The notes under the pieces were generated by a model. That model had not been told where the DNA came from, made no database searches, and saw only the letters and a list, made by a program, of their open reading frames with translations. Positions 49,368 through 59,507 of a DNA stretch of 64,000 nucleotides are shown here, piece after piece (positions within the stretch are counted from its first letter, which is position 1; the number at the start of each line of letters is the position of its first letter). Source of the stretch: Streptomyces sp. Q6. Lineage in GTDB: Bacteria; Actinomycetota; Actinomycetes; Streptomycetales; Streptomycetaceae. The stretch is taken from NCBI RefSeq assembly GCF_036967205.1, contig NZ_CP146022.1:3596001-3660000 (forward strand). The letters run 5' to 3'. Made by a program: the position numbers and the translations under genes.

Positions 49368-49967
49368 ATGAGCGAGAAGGGGGGCGGGATGCCGGCAGGG
49401 ACGGCCACCCACGCCGACACCGCGAGCCCGGCCGACGGCTCGGGCCGCGGGGGCACCTCGGCCGACCGGGGCGCCGCGTCCTTCGAGGAGTACGCCAGAG
49501 TCGGCCAGCGCCGCCTCTACCGGACGGCCTATCTGCTGTGCGGCAGCGCCGAGGGCGCGCAGGACCTGGCCCAGACGACGCTCGCCAAACTGTTCCAGCA
49601 CTGGCGGAAGGCGAGCAGGGCCGACAACATCGACGCGTACGCCAAGACCGTCCTGGTCCGCACGTACGTCGCCGAACGCCGTCGCACCCTGCGCGACCTG
49701 CTGGCCCACACGCGCAGCGCCGCGCGCACCGAGACCCAGCCGGCCCACCACGCCGATCTGCGGGTCACGCTCCTCGCGCTCCTCGACGAACTGCCGCCCC
49801 GCGCACGGGCGATGGTGGTGCTGCGCTACTGGGAGGACCTGAGCGTGGAGTCCGTCGCGTCGCTGCTGCGGTGCAGCGAGTCCACGGTCAAGAGCCAGTG
49901 CTCACGCTCCCTGACCCGCCTGCGCGCCCGCCTGGGCGACGCCCACGAGTACTCCAGCGGGAGTTGA
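49368..49967 (+). CDS. SigE-family ECF RNA polymerase sigma factor
   Basis: A 199-residue sigma-70 factor of the SigE family. Region 2 begins ASFEEYARVGQRRLYRTAYL near residue 38; region 4 runs from RVTLLALLDELPPRARAMVVLRYWEDLSVE to STVKSQCSRSLTRLR (blocks LPPRARAMVVLRYWED and CSESTVKSQ). A low-complexity N-terminus of ~35 residues precedes it. ATG at 49368 is chosen; ATG at 49389 with AAGGGGGG upstream is also plausible. The next gene starts 8 bp later and encodes a single-span protein that may be its partner. Confidence 0.9.
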   Translation: MSEKGGGMPAGTATHADTASPADGSGRGGTSADRGAASFEEYARVGQRRLYRTAYLLCGSAEGAQDLAQTTLAKLFQHWRKASRADNIDAYAKTVLVRTYVAERRRTLRDLLAHTRSAARTETQPAHHADLRVTLLALLDELPPRARAMVVLRYWEDLSVESVASLLRCSESTVKSQCSRSLTRLRARLGDAHEYSSGS

Positions 49968-49975
49968 CACCGGTC

Positions 49976-50770
49976 GTGAACACGAAATCTCAGCACGAGG
50001 AGTACGAGGACCAGGACGCGGCGCTGTTCAGGTCCGCCCTGTCCCGGGCGGCCGAGGACCTGCCGCCGCTGCCCGACCTGGTGCCGCGGGCTCAGCAGCT
50101 GGGCCGCGGGCGCCGGGCCAGGGCGCGGGCCGTGAAGACGGGCGCGGCGTTCGCGGCGGTCACCGCCGTGGCCGTCGGCGCCGCCTGGCTGCCCTCGCTG
50201 TCCGGCTCCCCGTCGCACGGCGCCGCGGACCCGGCGGGTGCGCCGTCCGCCGCGTCGTCGGCCCCGGCGTCCGGGACGGACGAGGACGTGCGGCTCACCG
50301 CGTACCGGATGAAGGCGGCGGGGGCCCTCGACGCGGCGCTGCCGGCCGCGTTGGGCCGGGTCTCCCCGGCGGGCGCGGACGACGTGCGGTCGTTCGTGGC
50401 GCGCTCCGGCGAGCGGTCCTACCCGGTCGCGCTGACCGTGCGGCGGGCGCCGGGCGCGGCCCTGCGCGCGTGCGAGGACGCCCCCGAGAAGGGCCTGACG
50501 TGCCGTGCCACCCGGCTCACCGACGGGCGGACGGCGCACGCCTACACGCTGCCCGCGGCGGCGGGCGGCGGCAGCGAGATCTCGCTCCAGTTCCGCGAGG
50601 GCGACAGCGAGGTGTCCCTGACGGTGTCGCCCGACCCGCACGGCTCGGCGCCCCTGCCGGTGACCGTGGAGCAGTTGACCGAGGCGGCGAGCGGCGCCGC
50701 GTTCCAGAAGCTGGTACGGGACGCCGACCGGAATCCGGTGCTCACCGAAGGGGCGGACCGTGCCGGTTGA
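49976..50770 (+). CDS. Single-span membrane protein downstream of the sigma factor
   Basis: A 264-residue protein starting at GTG 49976. A polar cytoplasmic N-terminus (about 1-50, LFRSALSRAAEDLPPLPDLV) is followed by one membrane span (53-74) and an extracytoplasmic domain with one Cys pair (LRACEDAPEKGLTCRA). Topology and position suit an anti-sigma factor or stress sensor for the SigE-type factor, but there is no zinc-binding HxxxCxxC anti-sigma motif. Overlaps the following gene by 11 bp. Confidence 0.82.
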   Translation: MNTKSQHEEYEDQDAALFRSALSRAAEDLPPLPDLVPRAQQLGRGRRARARAVKTGAAFAAVTAVAVGAAWLPSLSGSPSHGAADPAGAPSAASSAPASGTDEDVRLTAYRMKAAGALDAALPAALGRVSPAGADDVRSFVARSGERSYPVALTVRRAPGAALRACEDAPEKGLTCRATRLTDGRTAHAYTLPAAAGGGSEISLQFREGDSEVSLTVSPDPHGSAPLPVTVEQLTEAASGAAFQKLVRDADRNPVLTEGADRAG

Positions 50771-51721
50771 CCGCCCCGCACCCCCGAGCGAGGACACGCT
50801 CCTCCTGAGCAGGCCGGCGGGGAACGGCTCCAACGCGCCCCGCCGGCCGCCCTCTTCGCCGGACCGCCGCCCGCGGGAGCGCCGAGGACCCGCGTCGCGC
50901 CGCGGCCGTGGCGTGCTCGTCGCCCTCGTCCTCGCGGCCGTCGCGATGGCCGCGGTCGCCGCGTTCCGCTGGGCGCCGCTCCCGCACGGGACACTGACCG
51001 CGGCGGAGCCAACGACGGCCCGTTCGGCACCGGACGCCACAGCGTCGCCGCATCCGGCGGAGGCGTCCCCGTCAACGGCGAGCCCCTCGAAGACGGCGTC
51101 ACCAGAAGCGACCCACGCGGCGTCACCGGCCAAGCCCTCCGCGAAGGCGTCCACGGCCGCCGTGCCCGGCACCGGCCGTGGCACCTTCACCGTCGCCCGC
51201 GCGGCGGCGTCCACCGCGTCCGGCGGCAGCCGCTACCGCGTCGAGGTGGAGGACGGCAGCGGCGTGGACCCGACCGCGCCGCGGCCGAGATCGCCGGGAT
51301 CCTCGCGGACCCGCGCGGCTGGGCGCACGGCGGCGCCCACACGTTCCACCAGGTCGCCGACGGTTCCGCGGGCCTGGTGATCCGGATCGCGACCCCGGCC
51401 ACCACGGACCGGCTGTGCGCGGCCTACGGCCTGAACACGCACGGCGAGGTCAATTGCAGCGGCGGCTCCGCCGTGATGGTGAACCTGCGGCGCTGGCAGC
51501 TCGGCTCCCCGCGGTTCCCCGGCCCGCTGCACGAGTACCGCGCCCTGATCGTCAACCACGAGGTCGGCCACTGGCTCGGCCACGGCCACGAGACGTGCCC
51601 GGGTCCCGGACGCCCCGCGCCCGCGATGATGCAGCAGATCAAGGGCCTGCTGGGCTGTGTCGCCAACGCCTGGCCGTACGACGCGGCCGGCCGCTATCTG
51701 AGCGGGCCCACCGTCCCCTGA
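50760..51721 (+). pseudogene. DUF3152-like protein with metzincin-type HExxH motif, frameshifted
   Basis: Frame 1 (GTG 50760 to about 51270) encodes a basic N-terminus, a membrane span (VLVALVLAAVAMAAVAAF) and an Ala/Ser/Pro/Thr-rich linker leading to YRVEVEDGSGVD. Frame 2 (about 51270 to 51721) continues the domain: DRAAAEIAGILADPRGWAHG through NHEVGHWLGHGHETC to the end. One base missing at the CCC 51269-51271 separates them; adding it gives 320 residues. HEVGHWLGHGH fits HExxHxxGxxH, the metzincin zinc-protease signature. Likely a membrane-anchored extracellular metalloprotease or relic. Confidence 0.82.
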
Positions 51722-51732
51722 CGCCCGGCGCC

Positions 51733-52329
51733 TCAGCGCGCCCGGTACACCAGCCGTCCGCCGATCACGGTCGCCACGCACGTCGCGGCCCCGCGCCGCA
51801 CCAGGTCCGCCCGGTCCGCCACGTCGAACACCGCGAACCGCGCGGGTCCGCCCACGGTGAGCGCGGGCAGCAGGACCATCGGCCGCGGGGAGAGCGAGAC
51901 CGGCCCGGGGAGCCGGTCGGGGCGGCCGCCGAACACGAGCCCGGAGCGCCGCGCCACCTCCAGGACCGCCTTGGCCCGCAGCTCCCCGGCGAGGGCCACC
52001 GTGCCGTGCGCGAACAGCCGCTGCACGCCGCGCCGGGCGCTGGCGCCGAGCCGCGAGGGGTCGGCGCGGAAGATCTGCCGCGCCCGCTCACCGCCGATCG
52101 GGGTGGTCCCGTACGTCTCGGACTCGCGCGGATCGGGGTGGTACGTGTGCTCCAGGATCTCCGGGCCGTACGGGTTGAGCAGTCCGGGCGTGAGGATGCC
52201 GGGCCAGCGCCGCACCCGGGCGGACGGGTGGGCGGCGGCCAGGTCCTCGTACGGGCCGAGCGCCGTGACGTACTCGCCGTCGACGAGGACGGCCGACCCG
52301 TCCGCGTCGGTGGCGTGAAGTGTCAACAC
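51733..52329 (-). CDS. Imidazolonepropionase/amidohydrolase-like domain protein
   Basis: A 198-residue protein starting at GTG 52329, 14 bp after mqnC. It resembles the composite beta-sandwich edges of amidohydrolases (ILTPGLLNPYGPEILEHTYHP, AVFDVADRADLVRRGAATCV, VIGGRLVYRAR) but lacks the central TIM-barrel and metal-binding HxH motif, so it is unlikely to be catalytic by the usual mechanism. Constant linkage to mqnC would suggest a role with the futalosine pathway; this is inference. Confidence 0.75.
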   Translation of the reverse strand: MLTLHATDADGSAVLVDGEYVTALGPYEDLAAAHPSARVRRWPGILTPGLLNPYGPEILEHTYHPDPRESETYGTTPIGGERARQIFRADPSRLGASARRGVQRLFAHGTVALAGELRAKAVLEVARRSGLVFGGRPDRLPGPVSLSPRPMVLLPALTVGGPARFAVFDVADRADLVRRGAATCVATVIGGRLVYRAR

Positions 52330-52343
52330 GTGTGCGCGGGGCC

Positions 52344-53552
52344 TCAGTTCGTGGAGACGAGCTTGAGCTCGGGGTGGGCCGTGCCGCCCTCGATCGCGGT
52401 GGACGAGATGTGGGAGACGACGCGGTCGTCGACCGGGTCGTTCGCCGGGTCGTCGTGCACGACGAGGTGCTCGTACGTCGTGGCGCGCTGGGCGGGCACC
52501 CGGCCGGCCTTCCTGATCAGGTCGATGATCTCCATGCGGTTGGAGCGGTGCTTGGCACCGGCCGAGGAGACGACGTTCTCCTCCAGCATGATCGAGCCGA
52601 GGTCGTCGGCGCCGTAGTGCAGCGACAGCTGGCCGACCTCCTTGCCGGTGGTCAGCCACGAGCCCTGGATGTGCTGGACGTTGTCCAGGAAGATCCGGGC
52701 GATCGCGATCATCCGCAGGTACTCGAAGAGCGTCGCCTGCGTACGGCCCTTGAGGTGGTTGTTCTCCGGCTGGTACGTGTACGGGATGAAGGCGCGGAAG
52801 CCGCCCGTCCGGTCCTGTACGTCACGGATCATGCGCAGGTGCTCGATGCGCTCGGCGTTGGTCTCGCCGGTGCCCATCAGCATGGTGGAGGTCGACTCGA
52901 CGCCCAGGTTGTGGGCGGTCTCCATGATCTCCAGCCAGCGCTCGCCGGACTCCTTCAGCGGGGCGATGGCCTTGCGCGGCCGCTCGGGCAGCAGCTCGGC
53001 GCCGGCGCCGGCGAAGGAGTCGAGCCCGGCGCTGTGGATGCGCTGGATGGCCTCTTCCACCGACACCTTGGAGATCCGGGCCATGTGCTCGACCTCGCTC
53101 GCCCCCAGGCTGTGGATGACGAGCTGCGGGAACTCCTTCTTGATGGCGGAGAAGTGCTCCTCGTAGTACTCGACGCCGTAGTCCGGGTGGTGCCCGCCCT
53201 GGAACATGATCTGCGTGCCACCGAGCTCGATCGTCTCCGCGCAGCGGCGCAGGATGTCGTCGAGGTCGCGCGACCAGCCCTTCTTCGTGTCCTTGGGGGC
53301 CGCGTAGAAGGCACAGAACTTGCACGCCGTGACGCACACGTTCGTGTAGTTGATGTTCCGCTCGATGATGTACGTGGCGATGTGCTCGATGCCCGCGTAC
53401 TTGCGGCGGCGGATGGCGTCGGCGGCGGCGCCGAGGGCGTGCAGCGGGGCGTCCCGGTAGAGCTCGACAGCCTCCTCAGGGGTGATGCGCCCACCGGCGG
53501 CGGCGCGGTCGAGTACGGCGATCAGTGCCTGCTGCGCGGCCTTCTCGGTCAC
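52344..53552 (-). CDS. mqnC: Cyclic dehypoxanthinyl futalosine synthase (radical SAM)
   Basis: A 402-residue radical SAM enzyme of the futalosine menaquinone pathway; it cyclises dehypoxanthinyl futalosine. The cluster motif CVTACKFC gives Cys73, Cys77 and Cys80. NINYTNVCVTACKFCAFY and MFQGGHHPDYGVEYYEEHF are strongly conserved MqnC blocks, as is FIPYTYQPENN. Start is GTG with GAAAGGGG upstream. mqnA lies 3 kb away on the same strand; mqnB and mqnD are outside the window. Confidence 0.95.
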   Translation of the reverse strand: MTEKAAQQALIAVLDRAAAGGRITPEEAVELYRDAPLHALGAAADAIRRRKYAGIEHIATYIIERNINYTNVCVTACKFCAFYAAPKDTKKGWSRDLDDILRRCAETIELGGTQIMFQGGHHPDYGVEYYEEHFSAIKKEFPQLVIHSLGASEVEHMARISKVSVEEAIQRIHSAGLDSFAGAGAELLPERPRKAIAPLKESGERWLEIMETAHNLGVESTSTMLMGTGETNAERIEHLRMIRDVQDRTGGFRAFIPYTYQPENNHLKGRTQATLFEYLRMIAIARIFLDNVQHIQGSWLTTGKEVGQLSLHYGADDLGSIMLEENVVSSAGAKHRSNRMEIIDLIRKAGRVPAQRATTYEHLVVHDDPANDPVDDRVVSHISSTAIEGGTAHPELKLVSTN

Positions 53553-53609
53553 CGGGCGTGCCCCTTTCGGAGTGTTTCTCAGGGTGTGGAGCTGAAATCT
53601 CAGCGTACG

Positions 53610-54274
53610 TCAGGCGGCCAGGGCACCCAGCAGAACCCCCGTGTAGGCCCCGAGGATCATGAAAGGCCCGAACGGGATCTCGCTCTTCCTGCCCGCGCGC
53701 CGGGCGACGACCAGGACCAGCGCGTACAGGCCGTTGAACAGCACGCCCGCGAACGCCCCGATGAACAGCACCCCCCACCCGTACCAGCCGAGCGCCGCCC
53801 CGAGCCCGAGCGCCAGCTTCACGTCCCCGAACCCCATGCCCTGCGGATGGATGAGGAGCAGGACCAGGTACCCGCCGCCCAGGCCGAGGGTGCCGAGCAC
53901 GGCCCCGCGCCACGATCCGCCGGGCTCGGGAGCAGCGCGGCCCCGCCGAGCGCGAGCAGCGCGAGCCCGGCCAGCGGCAGCGTCAGCACGTCCGGCAGCC
54001 GGTGCACGGCGAAGTCGACGGTGGCCAGCAGCACCCCGACCGGCACGAGCAGCAGCCAGGCCGCCAGCTCCGGACGGGTACCGGTGGCGGCGGCGAGCAG
54101 CGCGCAGGCGCCCGCGCCGACCACGGCGAGCTTCCCGGACCCCGCCCCGGCCCCGACCCAGCCGCGGGCCGTGCGCCACGGCTCCCCCGCCGGTACGGAG
54201 AGGCGGTGGGCGGGGCGGGCCAGGAGCAGTCCGGTGACCGCGCCCCAGAGGGCGGCGAGGAGGATCAGCGGCAC
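53610..54274 (-). pseudogene. A24-family prepilin peptidase, frameshifted
   Basis: Frame 1 (GTG 54274 to about 53930) encodes VPLILLAALWGAVTGLLLA and further spans to DFAVHRLPDVLTLPLAGLAL, which holds the first catalytic Asp. Frame 2 (to 53610) continues from EPGGSWRGAVLGTLGLGGGY through GMGFGDVKLALGLGAAL, which contains the second catalytic Asp in GFGD. The CCC run at 53928-53930 lacks one base; adding it gives 221 residues. It processes type IV pilin-like or Tad pilin leaders; no pilin genes are in the window. Start is 2 bp after the kinase stop. Confidence 0.82.
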
Positions 54275-54276
54275 GG

Positions 54277-55906
54277 TTACTGCTCCACCCGCTTCAGGTC
54301 GGCGGTGGGATTGCCCGCGTTCGGGTACCGCGAGGTGTACGTCAGCGAGGCGCCGTCGCGGGTCAGGCGCACGGTGTGGGCGCCCTTGGCGCAGTTGCCG
54401 CCGTTGTCCGGCGCTCCCTCGCCCGCGGCCACGAGTTCCCTGCCGGTGACGGACGTCAGGGTCAGCACGTCGACGCACTCCAGGCCCAGGAGGTCGGTCG
54501 AGGTCACGGTGCCCACCTTCTCCCCCACGGCGGCGTCCTCCAGCTCGACGCGGTAGGTGTCGGTCGAGGTGCCCAGGTCCGTGGTGGCCCGGCCCTCCCA
54601 CGTGCCGACGTAGAACGTCGGCACTCCCGCCGCGTCCGACGGGGCCGAGGACGCCGTGGGACGCGCCCCGGTGTCGCTGCCCGCGTCGTTGCTCCCCCCG
54701 TCACCGGGCAGCATGTTCACGACGAGGATGCCGCCCACCGTCACCGCCGCCAGCGCGCCGGCCACGGCCAGGGCGACCGAGCAACTCACCCTGCGCCCGC
54801 GGCCGTTCTCGGTCGCCGGGGTCGACGTCGCCGATACGGACACGGACAGCCGGCCCGGCCTGGCGTCCTCCGCGGGGACCTCGGTGCGCGGCGCGGGAGG
54901 GCGGACGCGTACGACGGGTCGGGCGGCCCGAAGGCGCCCGGGGCGGCGAACTCCCGTTCACCGAGGGGCTGCTGAAGCCGACCGGCCCCGAGGCGGGGGC
55001 CTCGGCGGGGGTGCCCTCCAGGTCGAGGAGCTGTACGGCGCTGCGCGAGACCTGCTCCACCAGCGCCCCGGGCAGCCAGCCCGCCGCGACGAGCCGGGCC
55101 GCGCCCTCGGGAGCGAGCCGCCGGGCGACCTCTTCGGGGGTGGGCCGCGCGGCCGCGTCCTTGGCCAGGCAGGCCGCCGCGACCTCACGCAACTCGCCGG
55201 TCAGCGCGCCCAGTTCGGGCTCCTCGTGGACGACCTTGTAGAGCAGCGCGGCGGAGGAGTCGCCGGGGAAGGGGGAGTCGCCGGTCGCCGCGTACACGAG
55301 GACGGCGCCCAGCGAGAAGACGTCGGCGGCGCCGGTGACACCCCTGCCGAGGATCTGCTCGGGCGACATGTAGCCGGGCGAGCCGATGGAGACGCCGGTG
55401 GAGGTGAGGGAGGCGGTGCCGTCCGTGGCCCGCGCGATGCCGAAGTCGATGAGGCGCGGCCCGTCGACCGTGAGCAGCACGTTCGACGGCTTCACGTCAC
55501 GGTGGACCAGGCCGAGCCCGTGCACCGCGGCCAGCGCCTCCGCGAGGCCCGCGCCGAGGACCCGTACGGAGTGCTCGGGAAGCCCGTGCCCCGACCCCGC
55601 CGCCTGGGCGAGGGAGGGCCCGGCGACGAATCCGGTCGCCACCCACGGCACCCGCGCCTCGGGGTCCGCGTCGAGCACCGGCGCCGTCCACGCCCCGCCG
55701 ACCCGCCGCGCCGCGTCCACCTCGCGCCGGAAGCGCTCCCGGAACTCGTCGTCGAGCGCGAAGTGCGGATGCACCACCTTCACGGCGACGGTCCGCCCGC
55801 CGGCGCTGCGGCCCAGGTACACGCGGCCCATTCCGCCGTGCCCGAGCCGCCCGAGCAGCCGGTAGGGACCCACCGTCGTCGGCTCGTCGGCCTGTAGCGG
55901 TTGCAT
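54277..55906 (-). pseudogene. Membrane Ser/Thr protein kinase, two frameshifts
   Basis: From ATG 55906 an intact Hanks-type kinase domain is read: LGHGGMG loop at 21-27, Lys43, HRDVKPSN with Asp137, DFG at 154-156. After about residue 315 the frame is lost at 54953-54955 and again at 54895-54901, each lacking one base in a G/C run. Restoring both joins a Pro-rich linker, a span (SVALAVAGALAAVTVGGIL) and an extracellular domain (FYVGTWEGRATTDLG to LKRVEQ) into 543 residues. The kinase would phosphorylate cytoplasmic Ser/Thr in response to an outside signal. As read, only the kinase domain would be made. Confidence 0.85.
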
Positions 55907-56095
55907 GCTGGTGAACCTCCCCCGGTCTCCCCCGTACGGCACGCGCGCCCCAGCAGAGTAGCCCTGCGGCACGAATACCGTCCGTTCACCTCGATTCCAC
56001 GCAGGCCGCACGGAAATCGGCAATACCGTTCACCGGAATTCCACCGGCGGACCGCGCCGAATTCCGCACGGGCCCCACAAAGGAACACGACGCAC

Positions 56096-57253
<1,158 letters not shown>

Positions 57254-57255
57254 TT

Positions 57256-57459
57256 ATGGCTACCGGAACCGTGAAGTGGTTCAACGCTGAAAAGGGCTTT
57301 GGCTTCATCGCCCAGGAAGGCGGCGGCCCGGACGTCTTCGTCCACTACTCGGCGATCAACGCGAACGGCTTCCGCTCCCTCGAGGAGAACCAGGCCGTGA
57401 CCTTCGACGTCACGCAGGGCCCGAAGGGCCCGCAGGCGGAGAACGTCACCCCCGCCTAG
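57256..57459 (+). CDS. Cold-shock protein (CspA family)
   Basis: A 67-residue single CSD protein that binds single-stranded nucleic acid. [17 protein letters not shown] holds RNP1 (KGFGFI) and VFVHYSAI is RNP2. Strong AGGAGGG at 57246-57252 precedes the ATG. Likely an abundant RNA chaperone. Followed by a terminator hairpin shared with the convergent XRE gene. Confidence 0.97.
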   Translation: MATGTVKWFNAEKGFGFIAQEGGGPDVFVHYSAINANGFRSLEENQAVTFDVTQGPKGPQAENVTPA

Positions 57460-57518
57460 TCCCTTCGTGATCTCACGGCAGGTGCCGTGACCTGATCCGG
57501 AACCTAGAGCAGTACCCA

Positions 57519-57567
57519 AGGAGCCCCGCTCCCCACCGACCCCGGTCGGCGGGAAGACGGGGCTCCT
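57519..57567. terminator. Bidirectional terminator between cold-shock and XRE-cupin genes
   Basis: Outer arms AGGAGCCCCG (57519-57528) and CGGGGCTCCT (57558-57567) with an inner stem CCGACC/GGTCGG; 60 nt after the cold-shock stop. Confidence 0.8.
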
Positions 57568-57706
57568 GCCTTGCGTGGGTCGGGCCCCCTCGGCGGAGCG
57601 CTCGTGGAAGCCCATGCGTCACCCGCCAGCCCTCGCGTCTCCCGGCGACCGCTCCCGGATCGCCGTCGGATCATCGGTGGTCCGCGAGGGCCGCCGATGC
57701 TAGGGC

Positions 57707-58285
57707 CTACGTGTGCTGCATGAGCAGGACGCAGGTGGTGCCGGGCTCCAGGGCCCGGCAGGTGTGCGGGACGTCGCCGGGGTAGGAGAGGTAGTCGCCC
57801 GCGGCCAGCTCCACCGGGGCGTCCTGCGGGCCGGCCAGGACACGGCCCGTGGCGACGACGATGTGCTCGGTGGTGCCGTGCTGGTGCGGGTCCGAGTCGC
57901 GGGCGCTGCCCGGCTCGACCTGGAGGAAGTAGAGGTCGCGGCGGGCGCCCGGCGGGCTGGCGGACAGCAACGTCGCGCTGTAGTCGGCCAGTTCGGAGGG
58001 GACGGCCGGGCCCTGGCCCTTGCGGATCACGTGGACCGTGGGGCGCGGCGGGTCGAGGAGGGTGCTCGGCGGGACGTCCAGGGCGACGCTCAGCGCCCAC
58101 ATCGTCTCCAGGCCCGGCTTGCCGTTCGCCGCCTCCAGCTGGGAGAGCGTGGACTTGGCGATGCCCGCCCGCTTGGCCAGCTCGGAGAGGGAGAGGCCGG
58201 CCCGGGTGCGTTCGCGGCGCAGGGCCGCGGCGATGCGGTCGAGGGGCAGACGACCGGCGTCACTCACCGGATCCGGGTGGGTCAT
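57707..58285 (-). CDS. XRE-cupin transcriptional regulator
   Basis: A 192-residue regulator. The helix-turn-helix is at about 22-75 (GLSLSELAKRAGIAKSTLSQ, then NGKPGLETMWALS), and a cupin domain follows (HQHGTTEHIVVATGRVL, YLSYPGDVPHTCRA). This architecture regulates divergent small-molecule transport genes; here azlCD lies divergently 86 bp away. The cupin probably senses an amino acid or related ligand. Confidence 0.9.
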   Translation of the reverse strand: MTHPDPVSDAGRLPLDRIAAALRRERTRAGLSLSELAKRAGIAKSTLSQLEAANGKPGLETMWALSVALDVPPSTLLDPPRPTVHVIRKGQGPAVPSELADYSATLLSASPPGARRDLYFLQVEPGSARDSDPHQHGTTEHIVVATGRVLAGPQDAPVELAAGDYLSYPGDVPHTCRALEPGTTCVLLMQHT

Positions 58286-58304
58286 GGCTGCGCTCCTGAG
58301 GCCG

Positions 58305-58345
58305 ATCGTTCGGTGTGGCGAGCCTATCGTTCGGCTTGACGAACG
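58305..58345. promoter_or_regulatory. Operator repeats between xre-cupin and azlC
   Basis: ATCGTTCGG occurs at 58305-58313 and 58326-58334, 21 bp apart (two helical turns). The second copy is part of a perfect inverted repeat CGTTCG (58328-58333), N6, CGAACG (58340-58345). Location in the divergent gap makes it the likely binding site of the XRE-cupin protein. Confidence 0.65.
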
Positions 58346-58371
58346 GCCAGCGACGGTCGCATGCTCGCCCT

Positions 58372-59163
58372 ATGCGTTCGCCGTACCGAACACTCAGCCC
58401 GCTCCACCGAACAGTCGGTTCGCTTCGCCGGACGGCCGGTTCGTCCCGCCGCGCCTCCGGCCCGTCCCGCCGAGCGCGCGGTCCGCGCCCGCGCACCGCC
58501 GCCCTGGACCCGCGGCTGGTGCGGGACGTCGCGCTCGTCTGCCTCGCCGACGCCGTCGTCGGCGTCTCGTTCGGGGCCGTCGCCGTCGCCGGTGGGCTGC
58601 CCGTGTGGCTGCCGGTGCTGATGTCCCTGGTGGTGTTCGCGGGGTCGGCGCAGTTCAGCGCGGTGGGGATCCTGGTGGCCGGGGGCGGGCCCGTCGCGGC
58701 CGCCGCCACCGGGCTGCTGCTCAACACCCGTACCGCCGCCTTCAGCCTCGCCGTCGCCGACGCACTCGGGCGATCGTGGCCGGCCCGGCTGGTCGGGGCG
58801 CATCTGGTGACGGACGAGACGGCCGCGTTCGTGCTGGCCCGGACCGATCCGGAGCAGCGCAGGACCGCCTTCTGGGTGGCGGGCGTCGGCCTCTTCGCCG
58901 CCTGGAACGTGAGCGTGCTCGGCGGCGCGCTCGCCGGAGCCGCCCTCGGCGACACCGATCGGTTCGGGCTCGACGCGGCCTTCCCCGCGGTGCTGCTCGC
59001 GCTGGTGCTGCCCGCGCTGCGGGAGAGCCGCGGGGTGCGGCGGGCCGCCGCGGCCGGGGGCGCCGTCGCGGTCGCCGCCACCCCGTTCCTGCCGTCCGGG
59101 GCGCCCGTGCTGCTCGCGCTCGCCGGGCTGTCGCTGCTGTCCTCCCGGCGGTGGTCCCGGTGA
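58372..59163 (+). CDS. azlC: AzlC-family branched-chain amino-acid exporter, large subunit
   Basis: A 263-residue membrane protein. After a basic N-terminus with repeated Arg/Ser/Gly units (about 1-43), spans begin at LVRDVALVCLADAVVGVSFG; VFAGSAQFSAVGIL is the AzlC signature. AzlC with AzlD exports branched-chain amino acids or analogues. The ATG at 58372 is the most plausible start but initiation further downstream would remove the unusual Arg-rich leader. Stop overlaps azlD by 4 bp. Confidence 0.88.
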   Translation: MRSPYRTLSPLHRTVGSLRRTAGSSRRASGPSRRARGPRPRTAALDPRLVRDVALVCLADAVVGVSFGAVAVAGGLPVWLPVLMSLVVFAGSAQFSAVGILVAGGGPVAAAATGLLLNTRTAAFSLAVADALGRSWPARLVGAHLVTDETAAFVLARTDPEQRRTAFWVAGVGLFAAWNVSVLGGALAGAALGDTDRFGLDAAFPAVLLALVLPALRESRGVRRAAAAGGAVAVAATPFLPSGAPVLLALAGLSLLSSRRWSR

Positions 59164-59474
59164 ACGCCCAGCTGGTCGCCGTCCTCGCGCTCGCCGTCGG
59201 CACGTACGCCTTCCGGCTGGCCGGTCCCGTCCTGCAGGGCCGGGTGGAACTGCCGGACCGGATACGGGAGTTGCTCGGCGCGGGAGCGACCGTGCTGCTC
59301 GTCGCGCTGCTGGCAACGGGGGCGCTGACGGCGGGGCACGAGTTCGCCGGGTGGGCGCGGCCCGCCGGGGTCGTCGTGGGCGGGGTGCTCGCGTGGCGGC
59401 GGGCGCCGTTCGCCGTGGTCGTCGTCGCGGCGGCCGCCGTCACGGGGCTGCTGCGCCTGGCCGGCCTCCCGTAG
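59160..59474 (+). CDS. azlD: AzlD-family transporter subunit
   Basis: A 104-residue protein with four hydrophobic segments; VLALAVGTYAFRLAGPVLQ and the final hydrophobic block are typical of AzlD. GTG at 59160 overlaps the azlC stop (GTGA), giving coupled 1:1 translation with the large subunit. Confidence 0.9.
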   Translation: MNAQLVAVLALAVGTYAFRLAGPVLQGRVELPDRIRELLGAGATVLLVALLATGALTAGHEFAGWARPAGVVVGGVLAWRRAPFAVVVVAAAAVTGLLRLAGLP

Positions 59475-59507
59475 CCCGCCCCACCGGCCGTGCCGTACGC
59501 CGTACTC

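Noticed and set aside
51377-51721. An independent small HExxH metalloprotease gene starting at 51377
   Set aside because: The same frame extends upstream in conserved DUF3152-like sequence to the frameshift at about 51270, so it is the 3' part of the gene at 50760.
54277-54843. A stand-alone single-span membrane protein gene
   Set aside because: Its sequence continues upstream, after two single-base corrections, into the Ser/Thr kinase linker; total length then fits one kinase gene.
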